64,000 nucleotides of DNA, taken from assembly GCA_017440565.1 (NCBI GenBank), contig JAFSHA010000094.1, positions 1 to 64,000 on the forward strand, written 5' to 3'. The notes beneath the pieces are model-generated. The model did no database searches. It saw nothing but the letters and a program-made list of their open reading frames with translations, and was not told where the DNA came from. Each line of letters opens with the position of its first letter. Within the stretch, counting starts at the first letter, position 1. The DNA is from Eggerthellaceae bacterium (GTDB lineage Bacteria > Actinomycetota > Coriobacteriia > Coriobacteriales > Eggerthellaceae). The position numbers were made by a program, and so were the translations under genes. Positions 1 to 7,614 of this stretch are shown piece after piece.

Positions 1-260
1 AGCTTGTCTTCGGAGAGCGCCGCGTTCCAGAAGTCGTCGAGCACTTTGTCGGCCTTCGGAATGCCGTGCACAATGAAGCTGCCGTCATCCTTGTCCTCCG
101 TCACGCCGAGAACGATGACGCCGCCCGCGGTGTTGGCGAAGGCCGACACCGTCTCCCACACGCTGCGAGGCAGCTCGCCCTGGCCGTCGCGCCCAAGCGC
201 CCTTTTAACCTCTAGGCGGTTGCCCTCCTTGTATGTCTTGAGTTTGTCGAGGTCAAACAT
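1..260 (-). CDS. AlbA_2/Schlafen-like DNA-binding domain protein, C-terminus cut by window edge
   Basis: The minus-strand frame opens at an ATG at 258-260 behind a purine-rich GGGGGCAGC and runs off the left edge, giving 86 residues. The visible part carries the hallmarks of the AlbA_2 (Schlafen-type, COG2865) N-terminal domain: an early EGNRLEVKRAL stretch (the ExK-like strand) and the conserved SAFANTAGGVIVLGV segment at about residues 39-53. Proteins of this family are putative DNA-binding regulators or helicase-like proteins and often sit in defence or mobile regions. The start lies 21 bp from the stop of the next gene upstream, the restriction-modification enzyme, so the two are probably co-transcribed. 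The missing C-terminus would decide the subtype. Confidence 0.72.
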   Translation of the reverse strand, partial: MFDLDKLKTYKEGNRLEVKRALGRDGQGELPRSVWETVSAFANTAGGVIVLGVTEDKDDGSFIVHGIPKADKVLDDFWNAALSEDK

Positions 261-281
261 GCTGCCCCCTTCGTGTTGGGA

Positions 282-3077
282 CTAAAGGTCGGATTGGGTT
301 AGTTCTGCGTAGAGCTTGAACAGGTGGGCGACGATTTTCTCCTCGTCGCCGTTGAAGTTCACGCCGTAGGCGGCTTCAACGGCTGCGTCGAGCGCCTTGT
401 GCGCGGAGAGCAGATCGGCGGGCATCTTGTCCGGGTCGTAGAGGTCGGCCAGACTCTTGCCGGGGTGGTTCTCGCGCGCATCGAGCACCGCCTGGGCGCA
501 TTGTTCGATGCGTTCCTTTTGCTCGGGCGTGGGGTTAGGCCAAGGGAATGTGTTGTAAACCATGCCACCTGAGTAGCGATAGTCGCTTTTAAGACGCCCC
601 GCCACGGTGCGCATCCAGGCATTATGCACTTGCGAATGCAGGATGCCGTAGTGGTAGAGGCCCGCATCGGGAATGAGGAACACGAGGTCAGAACAGAAGG
701 TGTCAGAGCCGATGAATCCCAGCGGGATGTAGCGACGGCGTTCGGAGGAGACTTTCGGGATGAGGATGGAGCTGCCCGACGGCATGTTCTCCACGTGAAA
801 ACGCGCGGGCTTCTCGGCTAATTTCCGAGTAGGGGCGCTTTTGCTGGAGAGTCTGAACTGGCGGACTGCCTCGATGCGTTCCCTGCACTTTGGCAAATCG
901 GCAAGCTCCGCTTCGGTTAGGTCGCCGAGCCACAGCACCGAACGCGGTCGGTTGTTGAGGAACTCGTCGGATCCCAGCCAGGTTTTAAAATGCTTTTCAG
1001 ACGCTGGCTCGGCCTTGATGAACGCGTCTTTTTCGTCGCCTTTGAATAGGTAGTATCCTCCGTCGATGGGCTTGTTCCCGATTCCGGTTTTGGGGACGCT
1101 GCAGATCGGCGCATTCCGGTTCCACACGAACACATCGGGTGCGGCCGAAAGGTAGGCGTTGATGTTATCGGGATGCAGCTCGACGGGCTGTGCGTCGGGG
1201 CCTTCGTAGTGGAAGAGGCGATGCGTCCCGTTCAGCGGCCCCAGCTTCGAGAATCCGACGATGACCACAAAGACATGCGCCTGGCCAGTGGCCTCGTTTC
1301 GCCAGCGGAAGGTGTCGTGGGCGAAGTCGATGCGCACGCCGAGGTCGTAGATGGGCGACCATATGTTGGCAACCTGCTCGCCCTGGCAAATGGAGTTCGT
1401 GGAAACGAACGCGCATCGGATGGGGTGCTCCTCGATGTACTCGGCGGCTTTCATGTACCATCCGGCCACGTAGTCGACGTTTCCGCAGTTCTTGGAGCCG
1501 TGGAACACCTCCATGATGTCTTCCTTCTGCTCCTTCGACTGCATGCGCGCGCCGTAGAAAGGCGGGTTGCCGATGATGTAGCTGCACCTTTCAGCGGGCA
1601 GGACGTCGTTCCAATCAATCCGCAGGGCGTTCGCGCACACGCTGTTGGTGATGCTCTTCAGGGGCAGGAAGTCGAAGCGCTGGTAAGGCAGGATCTCCTG
1701 GGTCTTCTCCATCATCTGCTGCTCGGCAATCCACAGCGCCGTCTTGCCGACGCTCACGGCGAAGTCGTTGATCTCGATGGCGTAGAACTGCCCGATGTTC
1801 ACCATGATGGGGCTGTCCACCAGGTCGAAGCTCGTCTGGTCGCCCTGCAGGTTCTCGATGACGCGCAGCTCCAGCTTGCGCAGGCTGATGTAGGTCTCGG
1901 TCAGGAAGTTGTGGGAGCCCGCCGCCGGGTCCAGGAACGTGAGGCTTGCGAGCTTTCGTTGGAAGATGCGCAGCTCGCGTACGCGGTCGCGCTCGGTCTT
2001 GATTCCCTCGATGGTGGCCAGTTCCGCCTTGAGGTCGTCCAGGAACAGCGGGTCGATGACCTTGTGGATGTTCTCGATGGACGTGTAGTGCATGCCGCCC
2101 GAGCGGCGCGTGTCGGGGTTCAGCGTGCTCTCGAACGCCGCGCCGAAGATGGTGGGCGAGATGTCGCGCCAGTCGAAGCCGGCGGACGCCTCGGCCAGAA
2201 GGTCCACCTTGATCTGGTCGGTGAGCTGCGGGATCACGATGTCCTCGTGCGTGAACAGGCCACCGTTGACGTAGGGGAAGGCCGCGAGCTCGGGGTCGAG
2301 GTAGGGGTCGCGCTGGCCTTCCGGCGTGTCGAGCACGTCGAACAGGTCGATGAGCGCGCCGCGCATGCGCGAGGGCGGCACGTTGCGCAGGTAGTCGTAG
2401 AACTGCCCGCGCTTGGCGAGCAGCCCCGCGTCCTCGGCGTACAGCAGGAACACCAGGCGCACGCACAGCACGTTCAGGGAGCGCTGCTCGCGCGGGTCGG
2501 TGTCGATGTTCTGGTACTGCCCGGAAAGCTCGTCGTAGAGGCGGCCCACCAGCTCGCCGGCCTTGACGGACAGGCGCTTCTCCTTCTCGATGCGCGAGTT
2601 GCTCACGTCGGTGAAGAAGCCGAACAGGTAGAGCGCGTCGGGCAGCTCCTCGAGCGCGACGCTGGTGTAGTCGGTGCCGGGGTTTTCCTTGTCGAGGTCG
2701 TGGATGCGGATCTCATCGAAGTTACAGGTGATTATCCAACGCGGGCGGATGGAGTAGGGCAGGTTGTCGGCGTACCAGCGCGCCTGCTGGTAGGGGGTCT
2801 CGGGGCCGGCCTTCTTGCTGCGCTCGTAGCGCTCGTCAAGCGAGCAGCCGCGGCTCTTGTTCTCGATGAGGATATGCATGTCCTCGTAGAACACGTCGAT
2901 CTTGCGGCCCTTCACGCGCCGTTCGAAGTCGAGCACGTAGGTGGCGTTGGGGATGCCCAGCAGCTCCTCGGCGAACTGAATCCAGAACGAGCGCGCCTCG
3001 CGGTCCTCGTTTCCCTCCGCCGCCTTCCAGCGCTCGACGAACGCGCGGGCATTGCGCTTCTGCTCGATAGGATTCAC
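282..3077 (-). CDS. Type IIL (MmeI-like) restriction-modification enzyme
   Basis: 931 residues, close to MmeI (about 920), in one polypeptide. Near the N-terminus D61, then E72-N-K74, form a D-x10-ExK nuclease motif after RRVKGRKIDV, as expected of the MmeI_N endonuclease. A helical linker follows. The adenine-methylase core has motif I as DPAAGSHNFL near residue 381 and motif IV as NPPF near residue 503. The last 350 residues correspond to target recognition and the C-terminal domain. Family knowledge: such enzymes methylate one strand for host protection and cut about 20 bp away, with specificity set by a swappable TRD. Motif I has AAGSHN where CGSGN is usual. A solitary PglX/DrmMI-like methylase is a less likely alternative, because the ExK motif and the size fit MmeI better. 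No separate endonuclease or specificity gene is nearby. Confidence 0.82.
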   Translation of the reverse strand: MNPIEQKRNARAFVERWKAAEGNEDREARSFWIQFAEELLGIPNATYVLDFERRVKGRKIDVFYEDMHILIENKSRGCSLDERYERSKKAGPETPYQQARWYADNLPYSIRPRWIITCNFDEIRIHDLDKENPGTDYTSVALEELPDALYLFGFFTDVSNSRIEKEKRLSVKAGELVGRLYDELSGQYQNIDTDPREQRSLNVLCVRLVFLLYAEDAGLLAKRGQFYDYLRNVPPSRMRGALIDLFDVLDTPEGQRDPYLDPELAAFPYVNGGLFTHEDIVIPQLTDQIKVDLLAEASAGFDWRDISPTIFGAAFESTLNPDTRRSGGMHYTSIENIHKVIDPLFLDDLKAELATIEGIKTERDRVRELRIFQRKLASLTFLDPAAGSHNFLTETYISLRKLELRVIENLQGDQTSFDLVDSPIMVNIGQFYAIEINDFAVSVGKTALWIAEQQMMEKTQEILPYQRFDFLPLKSITNSVCANALRIDWNDVLPAERCSYIIGNPPFYGARMQSKEQKEDIMEVFHGSKNCGNVDYVAGWYMKAAEYIEEHPIRCAFVSTNSICQGEQVANIWSPIYDLGVRIDFAHDTFRWRNEATGQAHVFVVIVGFSKLGPLNGTHRLFHYEGPDAQPVELHPDNINAYLSAAPDVFVWNRNAPICSVPKTGIGNKPIDGGYYLFKGDEKDAFIKAEPASEKHFKTWLGSDEFLNNRPRSVLWLGDLTEAELADLPKCRERIEAVRQFRLSSKSAPTRKLAEKPARFHVENMPSGSSILIPKVSSERRRYIPLGFIGSDTFCSDLVFLIPDAGLYHYGILHSQVHNAWMRTVAGRLKSDYRYSGGMVYNTFPWPNPTPEQKERIEQCAQAVLDARENHPGKSLADLYDPDKMPADLLSAHKALDAAVEAAYGVNFNGDEEKIVAHLFKLYAELTQSDL

Positions 3078-3185
3078 TGCTGCCTCGATTCCGATTGTCC
3101 GACTCTCTGCCCTATATTTTACAGAAGGCGACTTTTGAGCGAGGAGTGACGCCGTCGTCTTTTTGTCGGTCTGGTCCTTTGGCGG

Positions 3186-3884
3186 CTACGAAGGCGTGCG
3201 CCATTTCTGCGCTTTCAGCCTCGTTCTTGTTTTGTGCCTTGTGTGACTGTCTCGATAAACCTTGAACGGAAGACCTGCTGTTTCTAATTGGTTTTCCATT
3301 ATGGGATCTCTTTTGCCGTAAATCAGTATATAGCTCGGTCGAACGGAGAATACTTTTTCCAGGTAGCGAAGATCGTACGGGTTTTGTATCGGATTGCAGC
3401 CCAAAGTTCCCGATGCGCACATGATGCCAGGGGGAATCGATTTGAAGCAGTCGAGCGTTTCGTTGGAGCCGCATCTTATGTTTTGAATCACCTTGATGCC
3501 GTTCGTGGCTAACACTGCCAAAAACAGCTGGTTGAGAAGCATTATCTCTCGCTGCCATTCGACATCCATGTCCTCGGTAACTGTGAGGTCGGGTCCCACC
3601 ACGCCCATGTACTTCCGATATTCGTCGATCTCGTTGAACACTCTCTCAAACCGAGGGTAAATCCGCTCGTCCCCACAGAAGAAGCAGAGCGCCGCTCTTG
3701 AGATGTCTTTCACGAGGGTAGACTTCCTGTCCTTGTATGTCACCACGTCATCAGGAATCTCGCTGAGATAACAACTTCTAGGGATGATGGGAAACCCTCT
3801 TTCGTCAAACTCGCAGCCTGATTTACGCAGATACGAGTCAAGTGTGTCCACGAGTCTCATGATATCTTCAAGTGTTTGAATCAT
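3186..3884 (-). CDS. DUF4417 family protein
   Basis: 232 residues from the ATG at 3884, which overlaps the stop of the preceding gene by four bases (ATGA), so translation is probably coupled. A longer upstream reading is open but overlaps that gene, and I reject it. The core fits DUF4417: CFFCGDERIYPRFERVFN, a GVVGPDLTVTEDM segment, NGIKVIQNI, then a GTLGCN turn and a final YILIYGK strand. The family is of unknown function and is found mainly in phages, integrated elements and accessory islands. This copy closes a four-gene minus-strand operon of unknown small proteins. Base composition is visibly poorer in G+C than the flanking housekeeping genes, which suggests acquisition. Confidence 0.75.
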   Translation of the reverse strand: MIQTLEDIMRLVDTLDSYLRKSGCEFDERGFPIIPRSCYLSEIPDDVVTYKDRKSTLVKDISRAALCFFCGDERIYPRFERVFNEIDEYRKYMGVVGPDLTVTEDMDVEWQREIMLLNQLFLAVLATNGIKVIQNIRCGSNETLDCFKSIPPGIMCASGTLGCNPIQNPYDLRYLEKVFSVRPSYILIYGKRDPIMENQLETAGLPFKVYRDSHTRHKTRTRLKAQKWRTPS

Positions 3885-4273
3885 GCGGCATGCATTCCTT
3901 CCTCCGGAAGCATAATGCAAATGTGCGTCTCCGCGGGAAGGGCCTTCATCAACGCTTTTATCGCCTGCGCAACGCGTAAGCGATAAAACGAAACATGCAC
4001 TGTTCCGTGCGAGAGTGGTATGTAGTCGAGGCATATTGCGACCTTGTTGCAATCTTTCAGCCGCAAGGCGATTTCTGCGAGGTCCTCTTCTCTTTCTAGG
4101 GCCAGCAGCATCGTTAACTTTATCGACCTTTTGTACTCCAGCAGATCAAATAGGCACTTTTCCGTGGATACGTCCGGGTAGCAGGGGTCGTAGGGGGTGA
4201 TGGGCAGAGTGGCGATTTCCGAAGTCTCCCTTCTGTCCCAGAAGGCCCCGATAAGTTTGTAAGTGCTCTTCAT
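3881..4273 (-). CDS. Hypothetical protein, third gene of DUF4417 cassette
   Basis: 130 residues; I do not recognise the family. It starts with ATG at 4273, immediately after the stop of the upstream gene, and ends in a four-base overlap with the DUF4417 gene. The protein has alternating hydrophobic and charged stretches (LLEYKRSIKLTMLLALERE, then KVAICLDYIPLSHG) that suggest a small alpha/beta fold. There is no signal peptide, membrane segment or Cys cluster. The tight packing argues that it functions with its neighbours, but the sequence gives no activity. Confidence 0.6.
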   Translation of the reverse strand: MKSTYKLIGAFWDRRETSEIATLPITPYDPCYPDVSTEKCLFDLLEYKRSIKLTMLLALEREEDLAEIALRLKDCNKVAICLDYIPLSHGTVHVSFYRLRVAQAIKALMKALPAETHICIMLPEEGMHAA

Positions 4274-4621
4274 CTAAAGCTCCACCACAACGCCCGTGCC
4301 GAGCAGAATGGCGCGATCTGAGAACTCCTTGAGTTTCGTGTACAAAACAGCGAGCCGAGTATCCAGCGTTTGCCCCAGGCGGATTCCGAGCCAGTTGCTC
4401 AAAAGCGCACACTGTGCTTCGTTGAAGTAGTCGACGTCGCCGTTGTCGAGCAATGTTCCGCATAATGCGTTTATGGGATCGATGAAATCTTCGTCGAGCA
4501 AAAGCCAGTCGCTGGGGTCGAGCTCGAACGCCTCCGCCTTTCGACATGTTTCATGAGGAAGCTCGGGGATATGTCCGTAGTAGTCGACGTCGCTCAGATC
4601 GAGTGCCAAAATGAAGACCAT
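4274..4621 (-). CDS. Hypothetical protein, second gene of DUF4417 cassette
   Basis: 115 residues, family not recognised. The gene abuts both neighbours with zero spacing: its ATG at 4621 follows the stop of the 122-aa gene directly, and its stop touches the next ATG. The protein is acidic (DLSDVDYYGHIPEL, then DPSDWLLLDEDFIDP) with a leucine-rich C-terminal half. Small acidic proteins directly downstream of a basic partner are typical of immunity proteins or antitoxins. That role is only an inference here. Confidence 0.6.
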   Translation of the reverse strand: MVFILALDLSDVDYYGHIPELPHETCRKAEAFELDPSDWLLLDEDFIDPINALCGTLLDNGDVDYFNEAQCALLSNWLGIRLGQTLDTRLAVLYTKLKEFSDRAILLGTGVVVEL

Positions 4622-4990
4622 CTACATTCCCTCCCTTCTTAAGACCTTGAAGTGAGTGCTTCGGTTGTCTCCCGGTGATCCGTCGACCTTCACGTAACGC
4701 TTGGCCCGCTTATCCCATATTCTTAAGTAACCCGACGCCATATCTACTTTCACGGTATACTGGATTCCTTCGAATACGAATTTAACGCCCTCTTTTCTTC
4801 CTGAGTCACCTGGTGCGAATCGGTCGCAGATCTCATTGAGGTTGACAGGGTTCTTCTTCCACTCGTCGTTCCACTGAGCTTCTCGTCTTTTGCTGCGATC
4901 GAATCTCGCTTTGTCTCGATCCGATGTCGAAGTCGTGATTTCGACGTAGTACTGGGACGCCTCTGAATAGGCGCTCTTGTAATCAGACAT
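4622..4990 (-). CDS. Hypothetical basic protein, first gene of DUF4417 cassette
   Basis: 122 residues, rich in K and R, not assigned to a family. The first half is helical and charged (DRDKARFDRSKRREAQWNDE). The second half looks like a small beta domain: GVKFVFEGIQYTVKVD, SGYLRIWDKR, ending in STHFKVLRREGM. Short basic beta domains with such tails occur at the C-termini of polymorphic toxins, but I cannot make a confident match. The start at 4990 has AAGGTAAGCGC just upstream, a usable ribosome site. It is the first gene of the operon, so the promoter should lie in 4991-5130, where no strong -35/-10 pair is obvious. Confidence 0.6.
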   Translation of the reverse strand: MSDYKSAYSEASQYYVEITTSTSDRDKARFDRSKRREAQWNDEWKKNPVNLNEICDRFAPGDSGRKEGVKFVFEGIQYTVKVDMASGYLRIWDKRAKRYVKVDGSPGDNRSTHFKVLRREGM

Positions 4991-5136
4991 GCGCTTACCT
5001 TTCTGTGTCGCGCCAAACGGCTTGTTTTGACGCTATGGCTCAACAGTTTGGCTGGAAGCGCTGGGTTCTGTCCCTTGCGGCGGTGCCTTTGGGGTAAAAT
5101 GATGCTTGCTACTGGATCCCAGCGATCCGACCTCGG

Positions 5137-5164
5137 CGACACCTGTTGGCGCAGGTGTCGCCTC
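5137..5164 (-). terminator. Hairpin after the 213-aa gene
   Basis: GGCGACACCTG (5137-5147) pairs perfectly with CAGGTGTCGCC (5154-5164) around a 6-nt loop. It lies 8 bp past the stop at 5172. There is no clear U-run on the minus strand, so it may be a weak terminator or an mRNA-end stabiliser. Confidence 0.55.
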
Positions 5165-5171
5165 TTCGTTA

Positions 5172-5813
5172 TTAGTTGCGTTTTCTAACTTTTGCCGCCC
5201 CCTTTCCTTTTTCCTGCTCTTCGATGAGGTAATGCAAATCCGGTTCCGAACGTAAAAGATTCAACCAAGCCTTATCGGATTTCGAGGCGGTTGCAACCCG
5301 GGAATATTTTCCGCGTCCTACGCTTTCTAGAACGCCGATGGCGACAAGAGATGCAACCGTAAGCTGTACTTTGTAGGCTGGAACACCGGGCTTTGCGGCC
5401 TGCAGGTCGTTGATGGAGAAGAACTCATCTGAAGAGAGGAGCGGCGATATTGAGGCGCAGATACTCTCTACATCGCCGAAGGGTACGTTTTTCTTGTAGA
5501 GCTCGTCCGTGTCCTCGCCGCGCCGAGCAATTTTTACAAGCTTCTCGTCTCTTATGAAATATGCAGGAAGGCATATCTCGCGATCGTTGGAGGTTGCGTC
5601 GCGCTTGGGATCAGACGCGGAATTCGTCCCGCCACGCAGTGGCTTAAAGCCGCTCGCATCAGAGAGCCTCATGCGTATGGCTTTGATACTTTCGGCGATA
5701 TCAAGCGCTTGGTGCATTGCGTCGAAATCGGCATCAGGGCCGTTGCTGCCAATCTGCGCGAACAGTTCGATCTCTGCCTCCTTCAGATGGGAGATCGTCT
5801 TTGCGTAATCCAT
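5172..5813 (-). CDS. Hypothetical protein with winged-helix-like C-terminal half
   Basis: 213 residues from the ATG at 5813, which has GGAG five bases upstream. An ATG at 5831 and a TTG at 5852 are in frame but lack a ribosome site. The first 45 residues are helical (KTISHLKEAEIELFAQIG, then HQALDIAESIKAIRMRL). The middle is variable. Residues about 125-175 (FFSINDLQAAKPG, VQLTVASLVAIGVLESVGRGKYS) have the helix-helix-wing pattern of a winged-helix domain. No named family is recognised. A perfect 15-bp palindrome lies 39 bp upstream over the likely -10, so the gene may be regulated by a dimeric repressor, perhaps itself. Confidence 0.6.
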   Translation of the reverse strand: MDYAKTISHLKEAEIELFAQIGSNGPDADFDAMHQALDIAESIKAIRMRLSDASGFKPLRGGTNSASDPKRDATSNDREICLPAYFIRDEKLVKIARRGEDTDELYKKNVPFGDVESICASISPLLSSDEFFSINDLQAAKPGVPAYKVQLTVASLVAIGVLESVGRGKYSRVATASKSDKAWLNLLRSEPDLHYLIEEQEKGKGAAKVRKRN

Positions 5814-5851
5814 TGCCGCTCCATTGTCCATCGTCTGTGTCTGCGATTGCA

Positions 5852-5866
5852 ATTATACAGTATAAT
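5852..5866 (-). promoter_or_regulatory. Palindromic -10/operator ATTATAC-A-GTATAAT
   Basis: A perfect odd palindrome, ATTATACAGTATAAT, sits just upstream of the 213-aa gene. Read on the minus strand it contains TATACT, a good -10 hexamer, so a bound dimer would block the promoter. The inner TATACAGTATA is identical to that of the RelB/PIN promoter at 34448-34462. Confidence 0.55.
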
Positions 5867-5960
5867 ACATGGACAAGATAGACATATTAAATAGATTTGC
5901 GTCTGTAGTTTATTCTGTCTAAGATGTGATAATTACGTACGCTATAAGGCGACACAGATA

Positions 5961-5989
5961 CGACGCCCTCGCCCTGAGCAAGGGCGTCG
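5961..5989 (-). terminator. Hairpin downstream of the DUF4143 ATPase gene
   Basis: CGACGCCCT (5961-5969) pairs with AGGGCGTCG (5981-5989), loop 11 nt. It is 13 bp past the minus-strand stop at 6002. There is no U-run on that strand. The rest of 5867-6001 is AT-rich and holds no gene that I can support. Confidence 0.5.
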
Positions 5990-6001
5990 CGTCGTGCTGT
6001 T

Positions 6002-7285
6002 TTAGGCCGTCAGGCAGGTAATGGGCAGGACGAGAACGCCGTCTTCCCGCCTTGCGGCAAAGCCGCCCGGAATGATGACGGCGCAGAATGCGGGTGCGCC
6101 CATGACGGCGGTGTCAATCGTGGATGCCAGACGCTTCAGGCTCTCCGCGCCCTCCTCGACGAAGGACGCCCCTAGCTTCATTTCGAAGAGCGCGTAGCGA
6201 CCGTCGCGCAGTTGAACGACGGCGTCCGCCTCGCGTCCCGCCTCGTCGTGATAATGGAGAACCTCTCCGCCGAGGGCCTGCGCGTAGACCCTCAAATCGC
6301 GAACGCAAAGCGACTCGAAAAGCAGCCCCATGGTGGACGTGTCCATGAGCAGGGAGTGCGGGCTTGCTCCAAGCGCGGCGGCGGCGATGGACGGGCAGGT
6401 AAAATGCCTCGTCGGAGTTTTGGCGATCCTCGATTTCGCATGGAGCGACGGCGCCCACGCCGAAAGCTCCTGAATGACGTAGAGTCTTCTCAGCGCTGCG
6501 AGGTAGCCGTTGACCGTCTCTTTCGATAGGTCGATGTCGCGCGCTTTAAGGTCCTTGATGACGGTCGACTGGGTTGCCTGCGACGAGGTGAGGCGTGCGT
6601 ACTCTCTCATGATGAGGCGTGCGTATTGGGGATTTCGAGAAACGCCGTCAACGCGGGAGATGTCTTGCTCGGCGATGGTTGTGACGTAGTCGTAGGCCAT
6701 CTCCAGAGAGTCTTCGGGCGATAGCGTGGTCACCGCGCGCGGCCATCCGCCTCGGCAGATGAGGTGCGACATGAGCTCGATGTCGCAACTGGAATAGCCG
6801 ACGGGATCGACTGCTCCGTCGAAGAGGGCGGCTAGCGAAACCTCGCAGGTTGAGTCTCGTGATTCTGCGAGGGCCATCGGCGCCATATCCACCGAGACGA
6901 TTCGTCCTGCGCCGGAGTGGGAGGGGGGTGTTGTCGGAGTCGAGGAACCCGTGAGCATGAAGCGACCAGGCTGCGATTCGCCGTCGACGGCGAATCGAAC
7001 GGCGTCCCATAGCTGAGGTGCTTCCTGCCACTCGTCGATGAGCCGCGGGGCGGAGCCCCTGAGAAGCAGGGACGGTTTCGTTTCAGCGAGGAGTCGGTAG
7101 TCGTTTCGCTTGTCGGGATCTTGCATCATAAGAGAGCTCGCTGCGATTTGAAGGGCGGACTGCGTCTTTCCGCACCATTTCGGCCCTCGAATCTCGACGG
7201 CGCCCGCATAGCCGAGCTTGCGTCGGATTGTCGCATCGATGAATCGAGGAAGGTACTTTTCCTCGCTGAGTTTTGCGCTAGGCAT
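6002..7285 (-). CDS. AAA-type ATPase with DUF4143 domain
   Basis: 427 residues from the ATG at 7285, chosen because AGGAG lies eight bases upstream; an earlier ATG at 7309 lacks this. The N-terminal ATPase has a family-typical P-loop, GPKWCGKT, at residues 34-41, and a Walker-B-like PRLIDEWQEAP segment. A sensor-like LTGSSTPT follows. The C-terminal DUF4143 part includes GLLFESLCVRDLRVYAQALG and a nuclease-fold-like EADAVVQLRDGRYALFEMK. Such proteins are widespread in anaerobes, commonly in accessory regions, and their function is unknown. The last motif resembles the D-x(n)-ExK strand pair of PD-(D/E)XK folds. Transcription probably starts inside the repeat array at 7308-7393. Confidence 0.85.
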   Translation of the reverse strand: MPSAKLSEEKYLPRFIDATIRRKLGYAGAVEIRGPKWCGKTQSALQIAASSLMMQDPDKRNDYRLLAETKPSLLLRGSAPRLIDEWQEAPQLWDAVRFAVDGESQPGRFMLTGSSTPTTPPSHSGAGRIVSVDMAPMALAESRDSTCEVSLAALFDGAVDPVGYSSCDIELMSHLICRGGWPRAVTTLSPEDSLEMAYDYVTTIAEQDISRVDGVSRNPQYARLIMREYARLTSSQATQSTVIKDLKARDIDLSKETVNGYLAALRRLYVIQELSAWAPSLHAKSRIAKTPTRHFTCPSIAAAALGASPHSLLMDTSTMGLLFESLCVRDLRVYAQALGGEVLHYHDEAGREADAVVQLRDGRYALFEMKLGASFVEEGAESLKRLASTIDTAVMGAPAFCAVIIPGGFAARREDGVLVLPITCLTA

Positions 7286-7307
7286 CTGAACTGCTCCTAT
7301 TTGGTCC

Positions 7308-7393
7308 AACCGTCCGATTACGGAAATTATAACCGTCCGATTGCGGAAATTCTAGCCATCCGATTGTGGGAATATTTACCGTCCGTTTTCGGA
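7308..7393 (-). repeat. Four 23-bp direct repeats carrying TCCG-N4-CGGA sites
   Basis: Units begin at 7308, 7331, 7354 and 7377 (period exactly 23 bp). Units 1, 2 and 4 each contain the inverted repeat TCCG-N4-CGGA (TCCGATTACGGA, TCCGATTGCGGA, TCCGTTTTCGGA); unit 3 is degenerate. The array lies directly upstream of the DUF4143 ATPase. Its minus strand reads GGTTATAATTTCC between units 1 and 2, giving a TATAAT -10. Two-helical-turn spacing suggests cooperative protein binding. Confidence 0.7.
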
Positions 7394-7508
7394 TTGCGCT
7401 GATCGGGCTTTCTTCCCCAATTCCGCGCATGTGTCCGACTCCGTTTGCCAACCCGTTAAATTCCGCGGCCTTTAGCGGGAAGCGCGGCCGACACCGCGCG
7501 CGGCGGTG

Positions 7509-7514
7509 TACAAT
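7509..7514 (+). promoter_or_regulatory. Candidate -10 box for ilvE
   Basis: TACAAT lies 101 bp upstream of the ilvE ATG, inside GGTGTACAATTTGG. The -35 is unclear. The sequence around it (CACCGCGCGCGGCGGTG) is self-complementary. I saw no T-box or leader-peptide signature in 7400-7610. Confidence 0.35.
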
Positions 7515-7614
7515 TTGGCACGTTACCCGCAGGTGCCGGCCGTTCGCCCCGCGCGCGCCCGCCACCTGGAACAGTGGCCTTAAGCCGAAGGAATCTGCCG
7601 AGAAGGGAAGCGAA

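Noticed and set aside
1173-3149. 658-codon plus-strand open frame
   Set aside because: Antisense to the MmeI-like enzyme. Its translation is low-complexity V, L, H, R and D sequence, typical of a shadow.
3186-4052. Longer 288-aa start for the DUF4417 gene
   Set aside because: It would overlap the preceding gene by 170 bp. The ATGA junction at 3881-3884 is the better start.
3186-7309. Prophage
   Set aside because: DUF4417 is phage-associated, but no integrase, capsid, terminase, portal or tail gene is present.
7308-7393. CRISPR or replication iterons
   Set aside because: No unique spacers, and no replication initiator gene. The position over a promoter fits operators better.
7400-7610. T-box or leader peptide for ilvE
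   Set aside because: I found no specifier stem, no T-box consensus and no run of Leu, Ile or Val codons.
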